A DNA stretch of 47,122 nucleotides from Anaerolineales bacterium (GTDB lineage Bacteria; Chloroflexota; Anaerolineae; Anaerolineales; Villigracilaceae). This document shows, piece by piece, positions 17,073 through 26,243 of this stretch. The translations under genes and the position numbers were made by a program. The notes under the pieces are model-generated. The model was given only the letters and a program-made list of their open reading frames with translations, searched no databases and was not told where the DNA came from. The DNA is taken from positions 1 through 47,122 of the forward strand of contig JAUXUL010000002.1 in NCBI GenBank assembly GCA_030680795.1. Reading direction: 5' to 3'. Positions within the stretch are counted from its first letter, which is position 1. Each line of letters starts with the position of its first letter.

Positions 17073-19868
17073 CTATTTCTCTTCTTCTCTTTCCCAAATC
17101 GTCTTGGCAATCAACTCCTGATCCACAGGAGTTCTATCGATCCGCACACCGACGGCGTTATAAATCGCATTCGTGATGGCGGGCGTGGTTGGGATACTGC
17201 ATATCTCCCCCACTCCCTTCGCGCCGTAGGGGCCTTCAGCGGTGGGATGCTCAACAATGATGGCGGTAATCTCTGGCGTGAGCATAATTCCAGGCACGCG
17301 ATAACGAGCCAGATGATCGGTGACCACGTTGCCATTATCCATGATGAATTCTTCGGTGAGGGCGTTGCCGAGGCCCATCATCACGCCGCCTTCGACTTGT
17401 CCCTGTAGGCCAAGCGGATTAACTGCCATGCCCACATCGTTCGCGGCGATGACTTTCAAAACGCGGACTTCGCCCGTCTGCGTATTGACCTCCACTTCGG
17501 CGGCTTGCACACCAAAGGAGAAGGCGAAGTGCATGTCACCGCCTGTACCGAGGGGACGCGTCTTGGGCGCTTCGTATTCGTAAAGCGCGCGCGGTTGTTG
17601 TCCCATGGCTTTCATTTCTTTGGCGACTTCCGCGTACGACATTGAATGTCCATTTGCATGGACAAATCCATTTTTATATTTAATTTGCTCAGGCTTGACA
17701 TCATACTTTTCAGCGAGCATGGCCGTGATTGCATTACGTAATGTCTTGGCCGCATAACGAGAAGCGTTACCTGTCACATAGGTTTGTCGTGAGGCAGTTG
17801 TGGGACCGCCATTGGGAGTTAAGTCTGTGTCCATGACAAGCACGCGGACTTTATCAGGCCCGACCGCCATTTCTTCGGCAACTATCATGCGCATGACAGA
17901 GACAAGTCCCTGCCCCATTTCGGCGGAGGAGCTTCGCACTTCAAACATGCCATCGTCATACAACTCAACTTCCGCGCCGGATATATCGGGTGCGCCGCCG
18001 CCGAGGCCTGTGTTCTTGTAAGCCGAGGCAAAGCCCCAGGCGCGGACCAAATTCGGTTGAGCAGAATCAATTGTCGGCTTGAAAGGATGCGGGTTTGACC
18101 TCCGCATTTCCGCGTCCACTTTATCAATACATTCAATCAAGCCGACTGACTCGCGCAATTCCTGTCCCGTATTGGTGATGCTTCCAACATGCAGGGCGTT
18201 CATGCGGCGCAGTTCAACGGGTTCGATGTTTAATTTTTCGGCAAGCATATCCATCATGGACTCAACCGCAAAGGCAGATTGCGTAACGCCAAAGCCACGG
18301 AACGCGCCCGCGGGGGGGTTATTGGTGTACATGGCGTAACAATCGGCCCGCACGTGCGGCACATCATACGGGCCAGCCGAATGCGTGGTGGCGCGGGTCA
18401 TCACCTTTTCGCCAAGCGAGGCATACGCGCCCGTATCACCATACAGTTCGGTATCCACCGCAACGAGGCGTCCATTCTTCATCGCGCCGATCTTGACGCG
18501 GATCTGCGTAGCGTGCCGTTTGGGATGCACAAGCAAACTTTCGTGACGATCAAATAATAATTTCACAGGGCGCTGAGTCACATTCGCCAGCATCGCAACA
18601 TGGATTTGTCCCATCACATCTTCCTTGCCACCGAAGCCGCCACCCATCAGTTGCCCGACGATGCGCACGCGCGACTCCTCCCAGCCCATCACACGCGCCA
18701 CCTGTGTCCGATCCTGATACGGGATTTGCGAGCCGACATAAATTTCCATGCGGCCATCGGGCTTCGGCACAGCGATGCTGCATTCAGGTTCAAGAAACGC
18801 ATGGTCGGTGATCGGCGTGTGAAAAGTATGTTCGAGAATGACATCCGCTTTCGCAAAGCCGACGTCCAAATCGCCCTTGCGGACTTTAATATGCTTGAGC
18901 AAATTCCCATTTGGATGAAGTTGCGGCTGGCCTGCCTGACGCGCTTGGACTGGATTTGTGATCACAGGCTGGAGGTCGAACTCCGCTTCGATCAACGCCG
19001 ACGCCTGCTCGGCGATCTGTTGGGTCTCCGCCGCGATGATCGCGAGCGTATCCCCCACGTATCTGACCCGTTCCCCGATACCGACAATGGTCGGCCAATC
19101 GTAAATGACCAGTCCATGATTGTGTTCGCCAGGGATGTCTTCGGCGGTTAAAACCGCCGTTACGCCAGACAATGCTTTTGCTTTTGAAATATCGAGCTTC
19201 TTTAATATGCCATGTGGAATCATCGCGCGGCGCGCCTTGGCATATAACATGCCATCGAACAAAAGGTCATCTGTATAAATTGCATCGCCAGTAACCTTCT
19301 CCACTGCGTCAGGTCTTAGGTGTGTGCGACCAACGACATCATGATTGTGAATTGAATCAGGGATATGCGGCTGTGGGATGGGTTTCCCTGTCCGCAAGGA
19401 ATGTGCGGCGGCGATAATAGCATTCTCAATTGTGGGATAACCCGCACAACGACAAAGCGTATCCTTCAACGCAAAGCGGATATCCTCCGAATTCGGATTC
19501 GGGTTGCGCTTGAGCAATGCATATGCAGTCATAATTTGTCCAGGGATACAGAATCCGCATTGGACTGCGCCATGTTCAACGAAGGCTTCTTGCAACGGAT
19601 GCAACTTCATCTCTTCATGGATGCGTTCAGCCAAACCTTCGATGGTCGTGATCTGCTTTCCACCCGCGCGCTCGGCGGGGTAGATGCACGAGACAATAGG
19701 CTCACCGTCCACAAGCACGGTACACGCGCCGCACTCCGCTTCTCCACAACCAATCTTTGTGCCAGTCAGGCGCAGTCTTTCGCGAAGGAGGGTGGAGAGA
19801 GTCTCTCCCGCAATGGGTTCGAGGGTATGTTTGATGCCGTTAACTGAAATAGAGATTTGATTATTCAT
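17073..19868 (-). CDS. Fused Fe-S / molybdopterin hydroxylase, xanthine dehydrogenase family (XdhD-like)
   Basis: The 931-residue protein fuses two [2Fe-2S] domains to the large Mo-cofactor part. The plant-type cluster uses Cys41, Cys46, Cys49 and Cys61; the second cluster uses Cys104, Cys107, Cys139 and Cys141. From about residue 185 the Mo subunit follows, with GGGFGGKED, AFRGFGVTQ, a GQG motif and the catalytic Glu in KGVGEICS near the C-terminus. The fused plan without FAD equals E. coli XdhD and the aldehyde oxidoreductase Mop. The FAD subunit gene directly upstream and the purine-gene context favour a purine hydroxylase (hypoxanthine/xanthine) over an aldehyde oxidase. Whether the Mo site carries selenium cannot be read from sequence. 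Confidence 0.88.
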   Translation of the reverse strand: MNNQISISVNGIKHTLEPIAGETLSTLLRERLRLTGTKIGCGEAECGACTVLVDGEPIVSCIYPAERAGGKQITTIEGLAERIHEEMKLHPLQEAFVEHGAVQCGFCIPGQIMTAYALLKRNPNPNSEDIRFALKDTLCRCAGYPTIENAIIAAAHSLRTGKPIPQPHIPDSIHNHDVVGRTHLRPDAVEKVTGDAIYTDDLLFDGMLYAKARRAMIPHGILKKLDISKAKALSGVTAVLTAEDIPGEHNHGLVIYDWPTIVGIGERVRYVGDTLAIIAAETQQIAEQASALIEAEFDLQPVITNPVQARQAGQPQLHPNGNLLKHIKVRKGDLDVGFAKADVILEHTFHTPITDHAFLEPECSIAVPKPDGRMEIYVGSQIPYQDRTQVARVMGWEESRVRIVGQLMGGGFGGKEDVMGQIHVAMLANVTQRPVKLLFDRHESLLVHPKRHATQIRVKIGAMKNGRLVAVDTELYGDTGAYASLGEKVMTRATTHSAGPYDVPHVRADCYAMYTNNPPAGAFRGFGVTQSAFAVESMMDMLAEKLNIEPVELRRMNALHVGSITNTGQELRESVGLIECIDKVDAEMRRSNPHPFKPTIDSAQPNLVRAWGFASAYKNTGLGGGAPDISGAEVELYDDGMFEVRSSSAEMGQGLVSVMRMIVAEEMAVGPDKVRVLVMDTDLTPNGGPTTASRQTYVTGNASRYAAKTLRNAITAMLAEKYDVKPEQIKYKNGFVHANGHSMSYAEVAKEMKAMGQQPRALYEYEAPKTRPLGTGGDMHFAFSFGVQAAEVEVNTQTGEVRVLKVIAANDVGMAVNPLGLQGQVEGGVMMGLGNALTEEFIMDNGNVVTDHLARYRVPGIMLTPEITAIIVEHPTAEGPYGAKGVGEICSIPTTPAITNAIYNAVGVRIDRTPVDQELIAKTIWEREEEK

Positions 19869-19953
19869 AATTTATTTCCTAAAGTCCTCGGTGGTCGAGT
19901 AGCAACAAACGAAGTGAGGAATGTATCGAAACCAGCAGAGATTACATGAAGTA

Positions 19954-20826
19954 TTATTTTGCTCTTTGCCACGCGGTTTCGAGCGTATCTTTGAACAGCC
20001 CTTCGACCAAATGGCGGCGATAATCCGCGCTGGCGCGGCGGGGACTAGAGCGGAATCCGATTTGGGCAAGCACGGCGTCCAAACCAGCATTGATTGTTTC
20101 TTCATTCATGGGTTTGCCTGTCATTAATTTTTCAGCTTCTGTTGCGCGCCATGGAGTGGGTGCGCCTGGACCAACGGCGATGCGGATTTGTTTAACAGTA
20201 TCGTCCGCGCTTTCGAGCCAGATGGCGAGGTTGATGATCGGCAATGCCACTCCCTGCGGGCGCATAATGCGTTTGAAGCAGGAGGCTTGGCCGAGTTTGG
20301 AAAGTGGCAAGTAGAAACCAACGAGTAATTCCTCGCCATGTTTCAGGGAAGATTTTCCGGGGCCGAGGAATAATTCATTGAGGGGGACTCGGCGAATGCC
20401 ATATAAGCCTGCAATCTCGGCTTCAGCGTTTAGGGCGAGCAATGCTATCGTTCCGTCTGCGGCGGGGAGCGCGTGAGCGACATTGCCTCCGAGAGTGGCC
20501 ACGTTACGGACTTGCGGGCCGGCGATCAACTCACAGGCTTCGGTCAAGGCTTGGGCATGTGCACCCGCTAAACGGTCAGAAACGATGCGGCTGACTGGGA
20601 CGGAGGCACCGACGAAGAGTTCATCCCCTCTTAATTCGAGCACGGTCATCTCTGCTATGGAAGTCACATCCACGAGGGTGTGGATGGGCGAATGCCGGCC
20701 TTGTGCGAGGTCGAGCATTAAATCAGTACCGCCCGCGATGGGAAGCGCGGGTCCGCGTGATTCGGCAAAAGCCTTTAATGCTTGTGACAGGGTGGCAGGG
20801 CGAATAAATTCTTGCCATAGGTTCAT
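19954..20826 (-). CDS. FAD-binding subunit of molybdenum hydroxylase (XdhB/YgfM-like)
   Basis: This 290-residue protein has the vanillyl-alcohol-oxidase-type FAD fold of CoxM/XdhB proteins: AGGTDLMLDL near the start, GPQVRNVATLGGNVAHALPAAD in the middle for the isoalloxazine, and a C-terminal CO-dehydrogenase flavoprotein domain. It would pass electrons from the Fe-S clusters of the adjacent 931-residue subunit to NAD+ or another acceptor. The frame extends upstream to 20901, but the ATG at 20826 begins at the conserved LWQEFIRPATLSQAL and has GAGG nine bases before it. The gap to the hydroxylase gene is 85 bases. Confidence 0.88.
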   Translation of the reverse strand: MNLWQEFIRPATLSQALKAFAESRGPALPIAGGTDLMLDLAQGRHSPIHTLVDVTSIAEMTVLELRGDELFVGASVPVSRIVSDRLAGAHAQALTEACELIAGPQVRNVATLGGNVAHALPAADGTIALLALNAEAEIAGLYGIRRVPLNELFLGPGKSSLKHGEELLVGFYLPLSKLGQASCFKRIMRPQGVALPIINLAIWLESADDTVKQIRIAVGPGAPTPWRATEAEKLMTGKPMNEETINAGLDAVLAQIGFRSSPRRASADYRRHLVEGLFKDTLETAWQRAK

Positions 20827-20946
20827 AGGTGGTGTCCTCTTTATTGCTAGACGGCGGCACTTTTCGATGGGTTTGCCCAACGCCGCTGATGCACTCCGCA
20901 AACAGCGACCACCGAACCGATGGAATAAGATTGTACTACTTTAAGG

Positions 20947-21375
20947 TCAGGCAGGGGTTTTTTCTTCGGGATGAACACCTGCCATTAACAAGCCAAGCCT
21001 TTCGCGCGTTGCATCCTGACGGGCAAGAATATCCATGATCCTGCCTTCGTAAATCACAGCAACGCGATCTGAAAGGGCAAAGATTTCATCAAGGTCTTCA
21101 GAGATGAGCATGACGGCCGCGCCTCTTTTTCGCTGAGCGAGCAATTGTTCGCGGACATATTCAGTCGCGCGGATGTCAAGCCCGCGAGTTGGTTGCGCGG
21201 CAATGATGGCGCGCGGATTCCTGGAAATCTCGCGCGCAAGAACTATTTTTTGTATATTGCCGCCAGAGAGATTTTTTGCAAACGATTTGTGCGAAGCTAT
21301 TGCCGCATTCTTTTATGTGGTACACAACGGTCGATCAGCTTTTTTGAAATGGATTGTTTTGCTTGGTCCAGACGA
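20947..21375 (-). pseudogene. Remnant of an ABC sugar/nucleoside ATPase, C-terminal part
   Basis: On the minus strand the last 120 or so codons of a BMP-type ABC ATPase survive: KNLSGGNIQKIVLAREISR, then QPTRGLDI, then MLISEDLDEIFALSDRVAV, ending at 20947. Upstream of KSFAKNLSGG a stop (21313-21315) closes the frame. Another frame keeps a few plausible residues (QSISKKLIDR) up to about 21375, consistent with a frameshift. About three quarters of a normal 510-residue protein is missing, including both Walker A sites. It abuts the end of an intact permease gene and precedes the FAD-subunit gene. Confidence 0.8.
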
Positions 21376-21389
21376 GGCTGATTTCCATT

Positions 21390-22334
21390 CTATTCACGAA
21401 CATAAGGGGTTCCAAGGGCGATAGGCGCGCCGGCGCGCCGACGGCCAAGAAAGACAGCGATCACGGTCATGATATATGGCATTGCCAGGAACAATTGGAA
21501 AGGCAGCTTGATGCCCAGCGCCTGGACTTGCATTTGCAACGCATCGATAAACCCAAAGAAGAGGGCGGCCCACAGGATCCTGCCCGGCTTCCAATCGCCA
21601 AAGATAACTATGGCAATTGCCAGCCAGCCGCGCCCCGCAGTAATATCGGCGACAAATACGCCCGCTGAGCCAAGGGTAATCACGCTGCCAGCCAACCCGG
21701 CCATCAGACCCCCGAAAAGCACAGCCGATACGCGATACAGCGTGATACTGATCCCTTTCATGTCCACCGCGCGTGGGTTTTCTCCGATGGTACGCAAGAT
21801 CAAACCGCTTTTTGTCCGATACAGGTAAAACCAGATGATGAGAACCATGAAAAGGGCTATGTACGCCATTGCATGATGCGAGAAGAGCAACTCGCCCAAG
21901 ACAGGGATCTGGGATAAATAAGGAATTTTCAAGGCGGAAAACGGCACCAAATTTGGCGTGCCTTGCGAGCCGACATCGGGAAAGACCGTACGGTAAATGA
22001 AAAAAGTTAATCCTGCCGCGAAGATATTTACAGTCAGGCTGCTCACTGTTTGGTCAACCTGAAAAACGATCGCCAGCAACGCGAAGATGACGCTGATCAA
22101 CATCCCAGCGAGGGCGGCGGAAACAACGCCGAGCCAGAGGGATTCACTGAAATACCCCACTAAAAAGCCGGCCAGAGCCCCGGTGAGCATCATACCTTCC
22201 ACGCTTAGGTTCAATACACCAGAACGCTCCACAATCAGTTCTCCCAAAGCAGCAAATAAAACAATCGTTCCCATGCGCACGGCGCTGGCAAAGATACTGA
22301 TGAGCATGTCCGCTTGTAAAAATTCATTGAACAT
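21390..22334 (-). CDS. ABC transporter permease, BMP/nucleoside type, second permease (system A)
   Basis: This is a polytopic inner-membrane permease of about 314 residues, BPD_transp_2 family. It has a SGVLNLSVEGMMLTGALAGF motif at about 35-55, LRTIGENPRAVDMKGI in the cytoplasmic loop, and GRGWLAIAIVIFGDWKPGRI near the end. It forms a heterodimeric channel with the permease encoded upstream; the two genes overlap by 11 bases. The start at 22334 is chosen for GGAG eight bases upstream and for alignment with its paralogue at 27975-28943; the longer frame lies inside the neighbouring gene. The expected substrate class is nucleosides or bases. Confidence 0.9.
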   Translation of the reverse strand: MFNEFLQADMLISIFASAVRMGTIVLFAALGELIVERSGVLNLSVEGMMLTGALAGFLVGYFSESLWLGVVSAALAGMLISVIFALLAIVFQVDQTVSSLTVNIFAAGLTFFIYRTVFPDVGSQGTPNLVPFSALKIPYLSQIPVLGELLFSHHAMAYIALFMVLIIWFYLYRTKSGLILRTIGENPRAVDMKGISITLYRVSAVLFGGLMAGLAGSVITLGSAGVFVADITAGRGWLAIAIVIFGDWKPGRILWAALFFGFIDALQMQVQALGIKLPFQLFLAMPYIMTVIAVFLGRRRAGAPIALGTPYVRE

Positions 22335-23430
22335 CTTCGACTCTCCTGATCCGGTATTTAAACACCTCTTCCCATACCAGCAACATGATGATGACAAATC
22401 CCATGATGGCAGTGATCAATTCGCGAGGAACATTGGAGTGAATGATCATGGCTGAGGAGCCGTTATGCAACGCCCCAAAGAAAATTGCCGCTGGCGCTAC
22501 GCCGAGAGGGTGCAAACGTCCCAGCAATGCGATGAGAATGCCAGTGAAACCGAAACTTACCGAGAACCCATATACCAAGCGATGATGAACGCCCAGCAAT
22601 TCGATTCCACCAGCCAGGCCGGAAATGGCCCCACTGAGAACCATCACGATCAAGCTGATCCTTTGAATATTGATGCCTTTGAAGCGCGCCGCAGTGGGAT
22701 TACTGCCTGTAGCGCGGATCTTATATCCCAGTTTCATGTGCCAGAGCAGGTAATAGATCAAAGCCGCCAGCAACAGCGCAATGAGGAAGCCGCTATGCAA
22801 CCGCGTCTCAAAAAGGAGTGGCAGGTTGGTGGTCTCCGGAAAGCGTATGGTGTTGTAATAGTGGCTGCCCGCTTCCTGCCAAATTCCGCCCAGCAGGTAA
22901 GTGGTCAAGTACAGGGTAATATAATTGAGCATTACCGTAACGATGATCTCATTGACGTTGTACCTGGATTTCAGAACACCGGGGATGGCGCCAGCCAACG
23001 CACCGAATATGGCGGATACAACCAGAAGCAACGGAACAAAAATCCACGCTGGCAAGCCTGTGTCTTTGAGCAATAATACAGCCCAGGTAACCCCAAGCGC
23101 GCCGGTGTAGAGTTGCCCTTCCTGTCCAATGTTCCAGACTTTCGCCCGAAATGCCACCACTGTCGCCAGTCCGGTGATGAAGATCGGTGTCGCTTTTATC
23201 AACGTATCAATCACAGCATTTTTTGTGCCAAACGAGCCTTTGACAATCGCCCACAGCACAGTCCCGGCATCCGCGCCGATCAAGGAAATGACCCAAAAAG
23301 TGATTCCAAACGAACAGATCAGAGCTACCAATATCGAGAGTAGGCTGGCAAAGATGCCGCTTTCCTTCCGTTTTTCGAGGCGGTAATGAAATTTTGGAAT
23401 AACGGATCGAGTGGATTTAGCTGTGCTCAT
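22324..23430 (-). CDS. ABC transporter permease, BMP/nucleoside type, first permease (system A)
   Basis: The 368-residue membrane protein has a cytoplasmic basic N-terminus, about nine hydrophobic segments and the family motifs KATPIFITGLATVVAFRA, VWNIGQEGQLYTGA and KSRYNVNEIIVTVMLNYI. The start at 23430 follows GGAGG; the frame above it overlaps the ATPase gene and lacks family character. Start and stop overlap its neighbours (14 and 11 bases), so the ATPase and both permeases are translated as one block. It pairs with the 21390-22334 permease. Confidence 0.9.
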   Translation of the reverse strand: MSTAKSTRSVIPKFHYRLEKRKESGIFASLLSILVALICSFGITFWVISLIGADAGTVLWAIVKGSFGTKNAVIDTLIKATPIFITGLATVVAFRAKVWNIGQEGQLYTGALGVTWAVLLLKDTGLPAWIFVPLLLVVSAIFGALAGAIPGVLKSRYNVNEIIVTVMLNYITLYLTTYLLGGIWQEAGSHYYNTIRFPETTNLPLLFETRLHSGFLIALLLAALIYYLLWHMKLGYKIRATGSNPTAARFKGINIQRISLIVMVLSGAISGLAGGIELLGVHHRLVYGFSVSFGFTGILIALLGRLHPLGVAPAAIFFGALHNGSSAMIIHSNVPRELITAIMGFVIIMLLVWEEVFKYRIRRVEDVQ

Positions 23431-24979
23431 GTTCCTCCAAACCGGCCATATAGAGGCCGATTGTTTCCCTGTCAACTTCGTGAACATCAAACACCCCCAT
23501 GATCCTTCCGTTGTAAATCACGGCAATACGATCAGAGATGTTAAAGATTTCGTCCAGGTCTTCGGATATCATCAGTATGCCGGCTCCATTGCGCAACAAT
23601 TCAAGAAACCGGCTGTATACATAGTAAGTTGCGCCGATATCCAATCCCCTGGAAGGCGAACTGGCAACCATGACTTTGATTGGTTTGGAGACTTCCCGCG
23701 CCAAAATCACTTTTTGCAGGTTGCCGCCTGACAATTGCCCGACCGGTTGAAGCGGACCTGTGGTCTTAATCTCGAATTGTTGGATTGCTTGACTGGCAAA
23801 AGATTTGATCGCCTTCCAGTTCAGGCTGACGCCCCTGGAATAAGAAGGGCTATCCTGTAAACCAAGTATCAAATTTTCCTGGACAGTGAATTCTTCAATC
23901 AGACCCTGCCGCAGACGATCCTGCGGAACGCTTGCCAAACCCAGGCTGGCAATTGCTTCCGGATTGTGCGTTGACTCTTTTAGGATTTCCACCCCCGCGA
24001 AACGGATCTTGCCCTTTTCCGCTTTGCGAACCCCGACCAGGGTCTCAAACAGTTCCGCCTGCCCATTTCCGCTCACCCCTGCAAGCCCCAAAATCTCACC
24101 CTGCCGAACATTCAAGGAAACATCTTGCAATGCAAGAGAGCCGTTATCCCGCAACACCGTCAAGCCTTTAATCTCCAGCGCTGGGGGACCAAAATCAATT
24201 TTTTCCTTGTGAACATTGAAATCGAAATCGCGCCCTACAAGCAGGCGGGCGAGGGAAGCCTTGGTGTTGCCTCGTGTGGGAACCGTATCAACGACTTTTC
24301 CCTTGCGGAGGATGGTCACTTCATTCGAGATATTCATCACCTCATGCAGTTTATGAGTAATCAGAATCACCGAGATGCCATCTATAACCATTTTCCCAAT
24401 AATGGAAAACAGGCTTTGCACTTCCTGGGGAGTAAGAACCGCGGTTGGCTCATCCAGCAGGAGCAAATCAACGCTCACATACAGCGCTTTGAGAATTTCG
24501 ACCCATTGTTGCTGACCCACTGAGAGCTGCGCCACTGGCGTATCCAAATCAAGAACAATTCCATACTGTTCGCAAAGGGCCTGGATTTTCTTCTTCTCTG
24601 CCTGAAGATTAAGCAACGCCCCGGTTGATTCCTCGCCCACAATAATATTTTCCACGGCATTCATTGGATCAGCAAGCACAAAATGCTGGTGCACCATTCC
24701 GATTCCCATGCGGATGGCATCGCGCGGGGAAGAAAAGGCGACTTCCCGCCCTTTGAAATAGATCCTGCCTGCGTCGGGCCTGGAGGCCCCATAAATACAC
24801 TTCGCCAGCGTGGATTTACCAGCGCCATTTTCACCCAGTAAGCAATGAACATGTCCCTGTTTGACTGAAAAAGACACCTGATCGTTTGCCACCAACGAGC
24901 CAAAGGTTTTAGTCAGGTGTTCCACCGCTAGGATCGGCGGCGCCTCATTTCGCGGAGTAACCACTACATTATCCGTCAT
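23417..24979 (-). CDS. ABC transporter ATPase, tandem-domain BMP/nucleoside type (system A)
   Basis: This is a tandem ATPase of about 520 residues. The first half has a full Walker A (GENGAGKST, about 49-57), signature LSVGQQQ and Walker B LLLDEPTAVL. The second half has a degenerate P-loop region (GVSGNGQAELFE), signature LSGGNLQK and SSPSRGLDIG in place of a normal Walker B/D-loop. Such asymmetry is standard for sugar and nucleoside importers. The ATG at 24979 has GGAGG at good spacing, better than a TTG two codons upstream. It energises the two permeases just downstream and works with the lipoprotein encoded at 25057-26154. Confidence 0.9.
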   Translation of the reverse strand: MTDNVVVTPRNEAPPILAVEHLTKTFGSLVANDQVSFSVKQGHVHCLLGENGAGKSTLAKCIYGASRPDAGRIYFKGREVAFSSPRDAIRMGIGMVHQHFVLADPMNAVENIIVGEESTGALLNLQAEKKKIQALCEQYGIVLDLDTPVAQLSVGQQQWVEILKALYVSVDLLLLDEPTAVLTPQEVQSLFSIIGKMVIDGISVILITHKLHEVMNISNEVTILRKGKVVDTVPTRGNTKASLARLLVGRDFDFNVHKEKIDFGPPALEIKGLTVLRDNGSLALQDVSLNVRQGEILGLAGVSGNGQAELFETLVGVRKAEKGKIRFAGVEILKESTHNPEAIASLGLASVPQDRLRQGLIEEFTVQENLILGLQDSPSYSRGVSLNWKAIKSFASQAIQQFEIKTTGPLQPVGQLSGGNLQKVILAREVSKPIKVMVASSPSRGLDIGATYYVYSRFLELLRNGAGILMISEDLDEIFNISDRIAVIYNGRIMGVFDVHEVDRETIGLYMAGLEEHEHS

Positions 24980-25056
24980 GTGCAAACGCCTCCATCACGC
25001 AAGGTTTTAGAAAGTGGGCGGAGATGATTTTCCCCGCCCACTGGAACGAAACGAAC

Positions 25057-26154
25057 TTACTCGATAGTAACTTCTTCCAAATTCAAGGGGATGACCAGTG
25101 TGCCATCCAAAATTTGCTTCTTGACTTCCTCGAACTTGGCAATCACTTCTGGCGGCAGTGTTTGTTCAAAGCCATATAAAGGCGCCAAACCTGAACCACC
25201 GTCTTTCATCAGGAAGTAAATCGGCTTGTCAGCGGGAGCATTATAGGCTGTGCCATTGACCACGTGATCGTACCAGGCTTCGATGACAAACTTCACATCA
25301 GGATCCCAGAATACGAGAGGGCTGGTGATGATCGTGTCAGGCGCCATCTCGTGGATATCCGACTGGTTGCCAAAGGCCAGAACGCCCTTATCGCGAGCCG
25401 CCTCGAAGGCGCCGTAACGCTCGGAGAAGATCAAATCCGCGCCCGCTGCAATCTGCGCTAGGGCGGTTTCCTTGGCTTTCACCGGATCCCACCAGGATTC
25501 GATGTAGGAACTCTTGAACTGCACTTCTGGATTCACCGATTTGGCGCCTTCCATGAAGGCGTTGAGTTGGTGATTCACACTGGCATAGGGGAAGCCGGCA
25601 ACCATGCCCAGAATATTGCTCTTGGTCATCATGCCCGCGATGACGCCGCTCAGGTAGGACGGTTCATGGGCGTACATCTGGACAAAATATGTGTTGCCGC
25701 CTACTGGAAAGTAGTTCGAGGCGGAAACCCCGAAGATCTGTTCCGGGTACTGTTGGCGCAGGTTGTCCACTGGATCCGTACCAGCAGAAGCATCGTGCAG
25801 CCAGATGATATCGAATTCGCCGGTGTCAATAACATCCCGAACGAATTTTTCGTAATCATCAATCGGCACTTTTTCGAACCATTTGTACTCGATTGCCAGA
25901 CCCTGAGGGGAATCTTGCTTCACCCGTTCAACTGCCTGAACCATGGCCTGGGACCATGGTTCATCCAATGGGCCGGTGGCGAAGAAGGCAATTTTGACCG
26001 TGGTCGGCGCGACGCTGGCGGGCGCTTCAGTTACCGCAGATTGGGCAGGCGCTTCTGTCGCCGTCGGTTCCGCCGGAGCTGGCTGGCACGCCCCTAGAAA
26101 CAGCCCTAGTACAACGAATATCGTCATGGCAGTTAAAAATCGTTTCATTTTCAT
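25057..26154 (-). CDS. BMP family substrate-binding lipoprotein (system A)
   Basis: The protein of about 365 residues has a lipoprotein signal with lipobox LGAC (Cys23), an Ala/Pro/Thr linker and a BMP/PnrA-like periplasmic-binding fold: VKIAFFATGPLDEPWSQAM near residue 50, then WLHDASAGTDPVDNL, and AHEPSYLSGVIAGMMTKSN. Members bind nucleosides, bases or related compounds outside the membrane. The start at 26154 is preferred because AAGGAG lies nine bases upstream of it, inside the slightly longer frame that begins at 26178. It is followed by the ATPase and two permeases and preceded by a deaminase gene, suggesting import of a deaminase substrate. Confidence 0.9.
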   Translation of the reverse strand: MKMKRFLTAMTIFVVLGLFLGACQPAPAEPTATEAPAQSAVTEAPASVAPTTVKIAFFATGPLDEPWSQAMVQAVERVKQDSPQGLAIEYKWFEKVPIDDYEKFVRDVIDTGEFDIIWLHDASAGTDPVDNLRQQYPEQIFGVSASNYFPVGGNTYFVQMYAHEPSYLSGVIAGMMTKSNILGMVAGFPYASVNHQLNAFMEGAKSVNPEVQFKSSYIESWWDPVKAKETALAQIAAGADLIFSERYGAFEAARDKGVLAFGNQSDIHEMAPDTIITSPLVFWDPDVKFVIEAWYDHVVNGTAYNAPADKPIYFLMKDGGSGLAPLYGFEQTLPPEVIAKFEEVKKQILDGTLVIPLNLEEVTIE

Positions 26155-26243
26155 TTTTTTGATCTCCTTAGTTTTCATAATTGGTTACTGATGACTCGTG
26201 AACGGGATTTAGGCTAACAGGATTCAGAAGCGGTACCTCCTTT

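Noticed and set aside
21313-21389. A separate small gene between the ATPase remnant and the permease
   Set aside because: The frames are short, lack ribosome sites and read best as frameshifted ATPase sequence.
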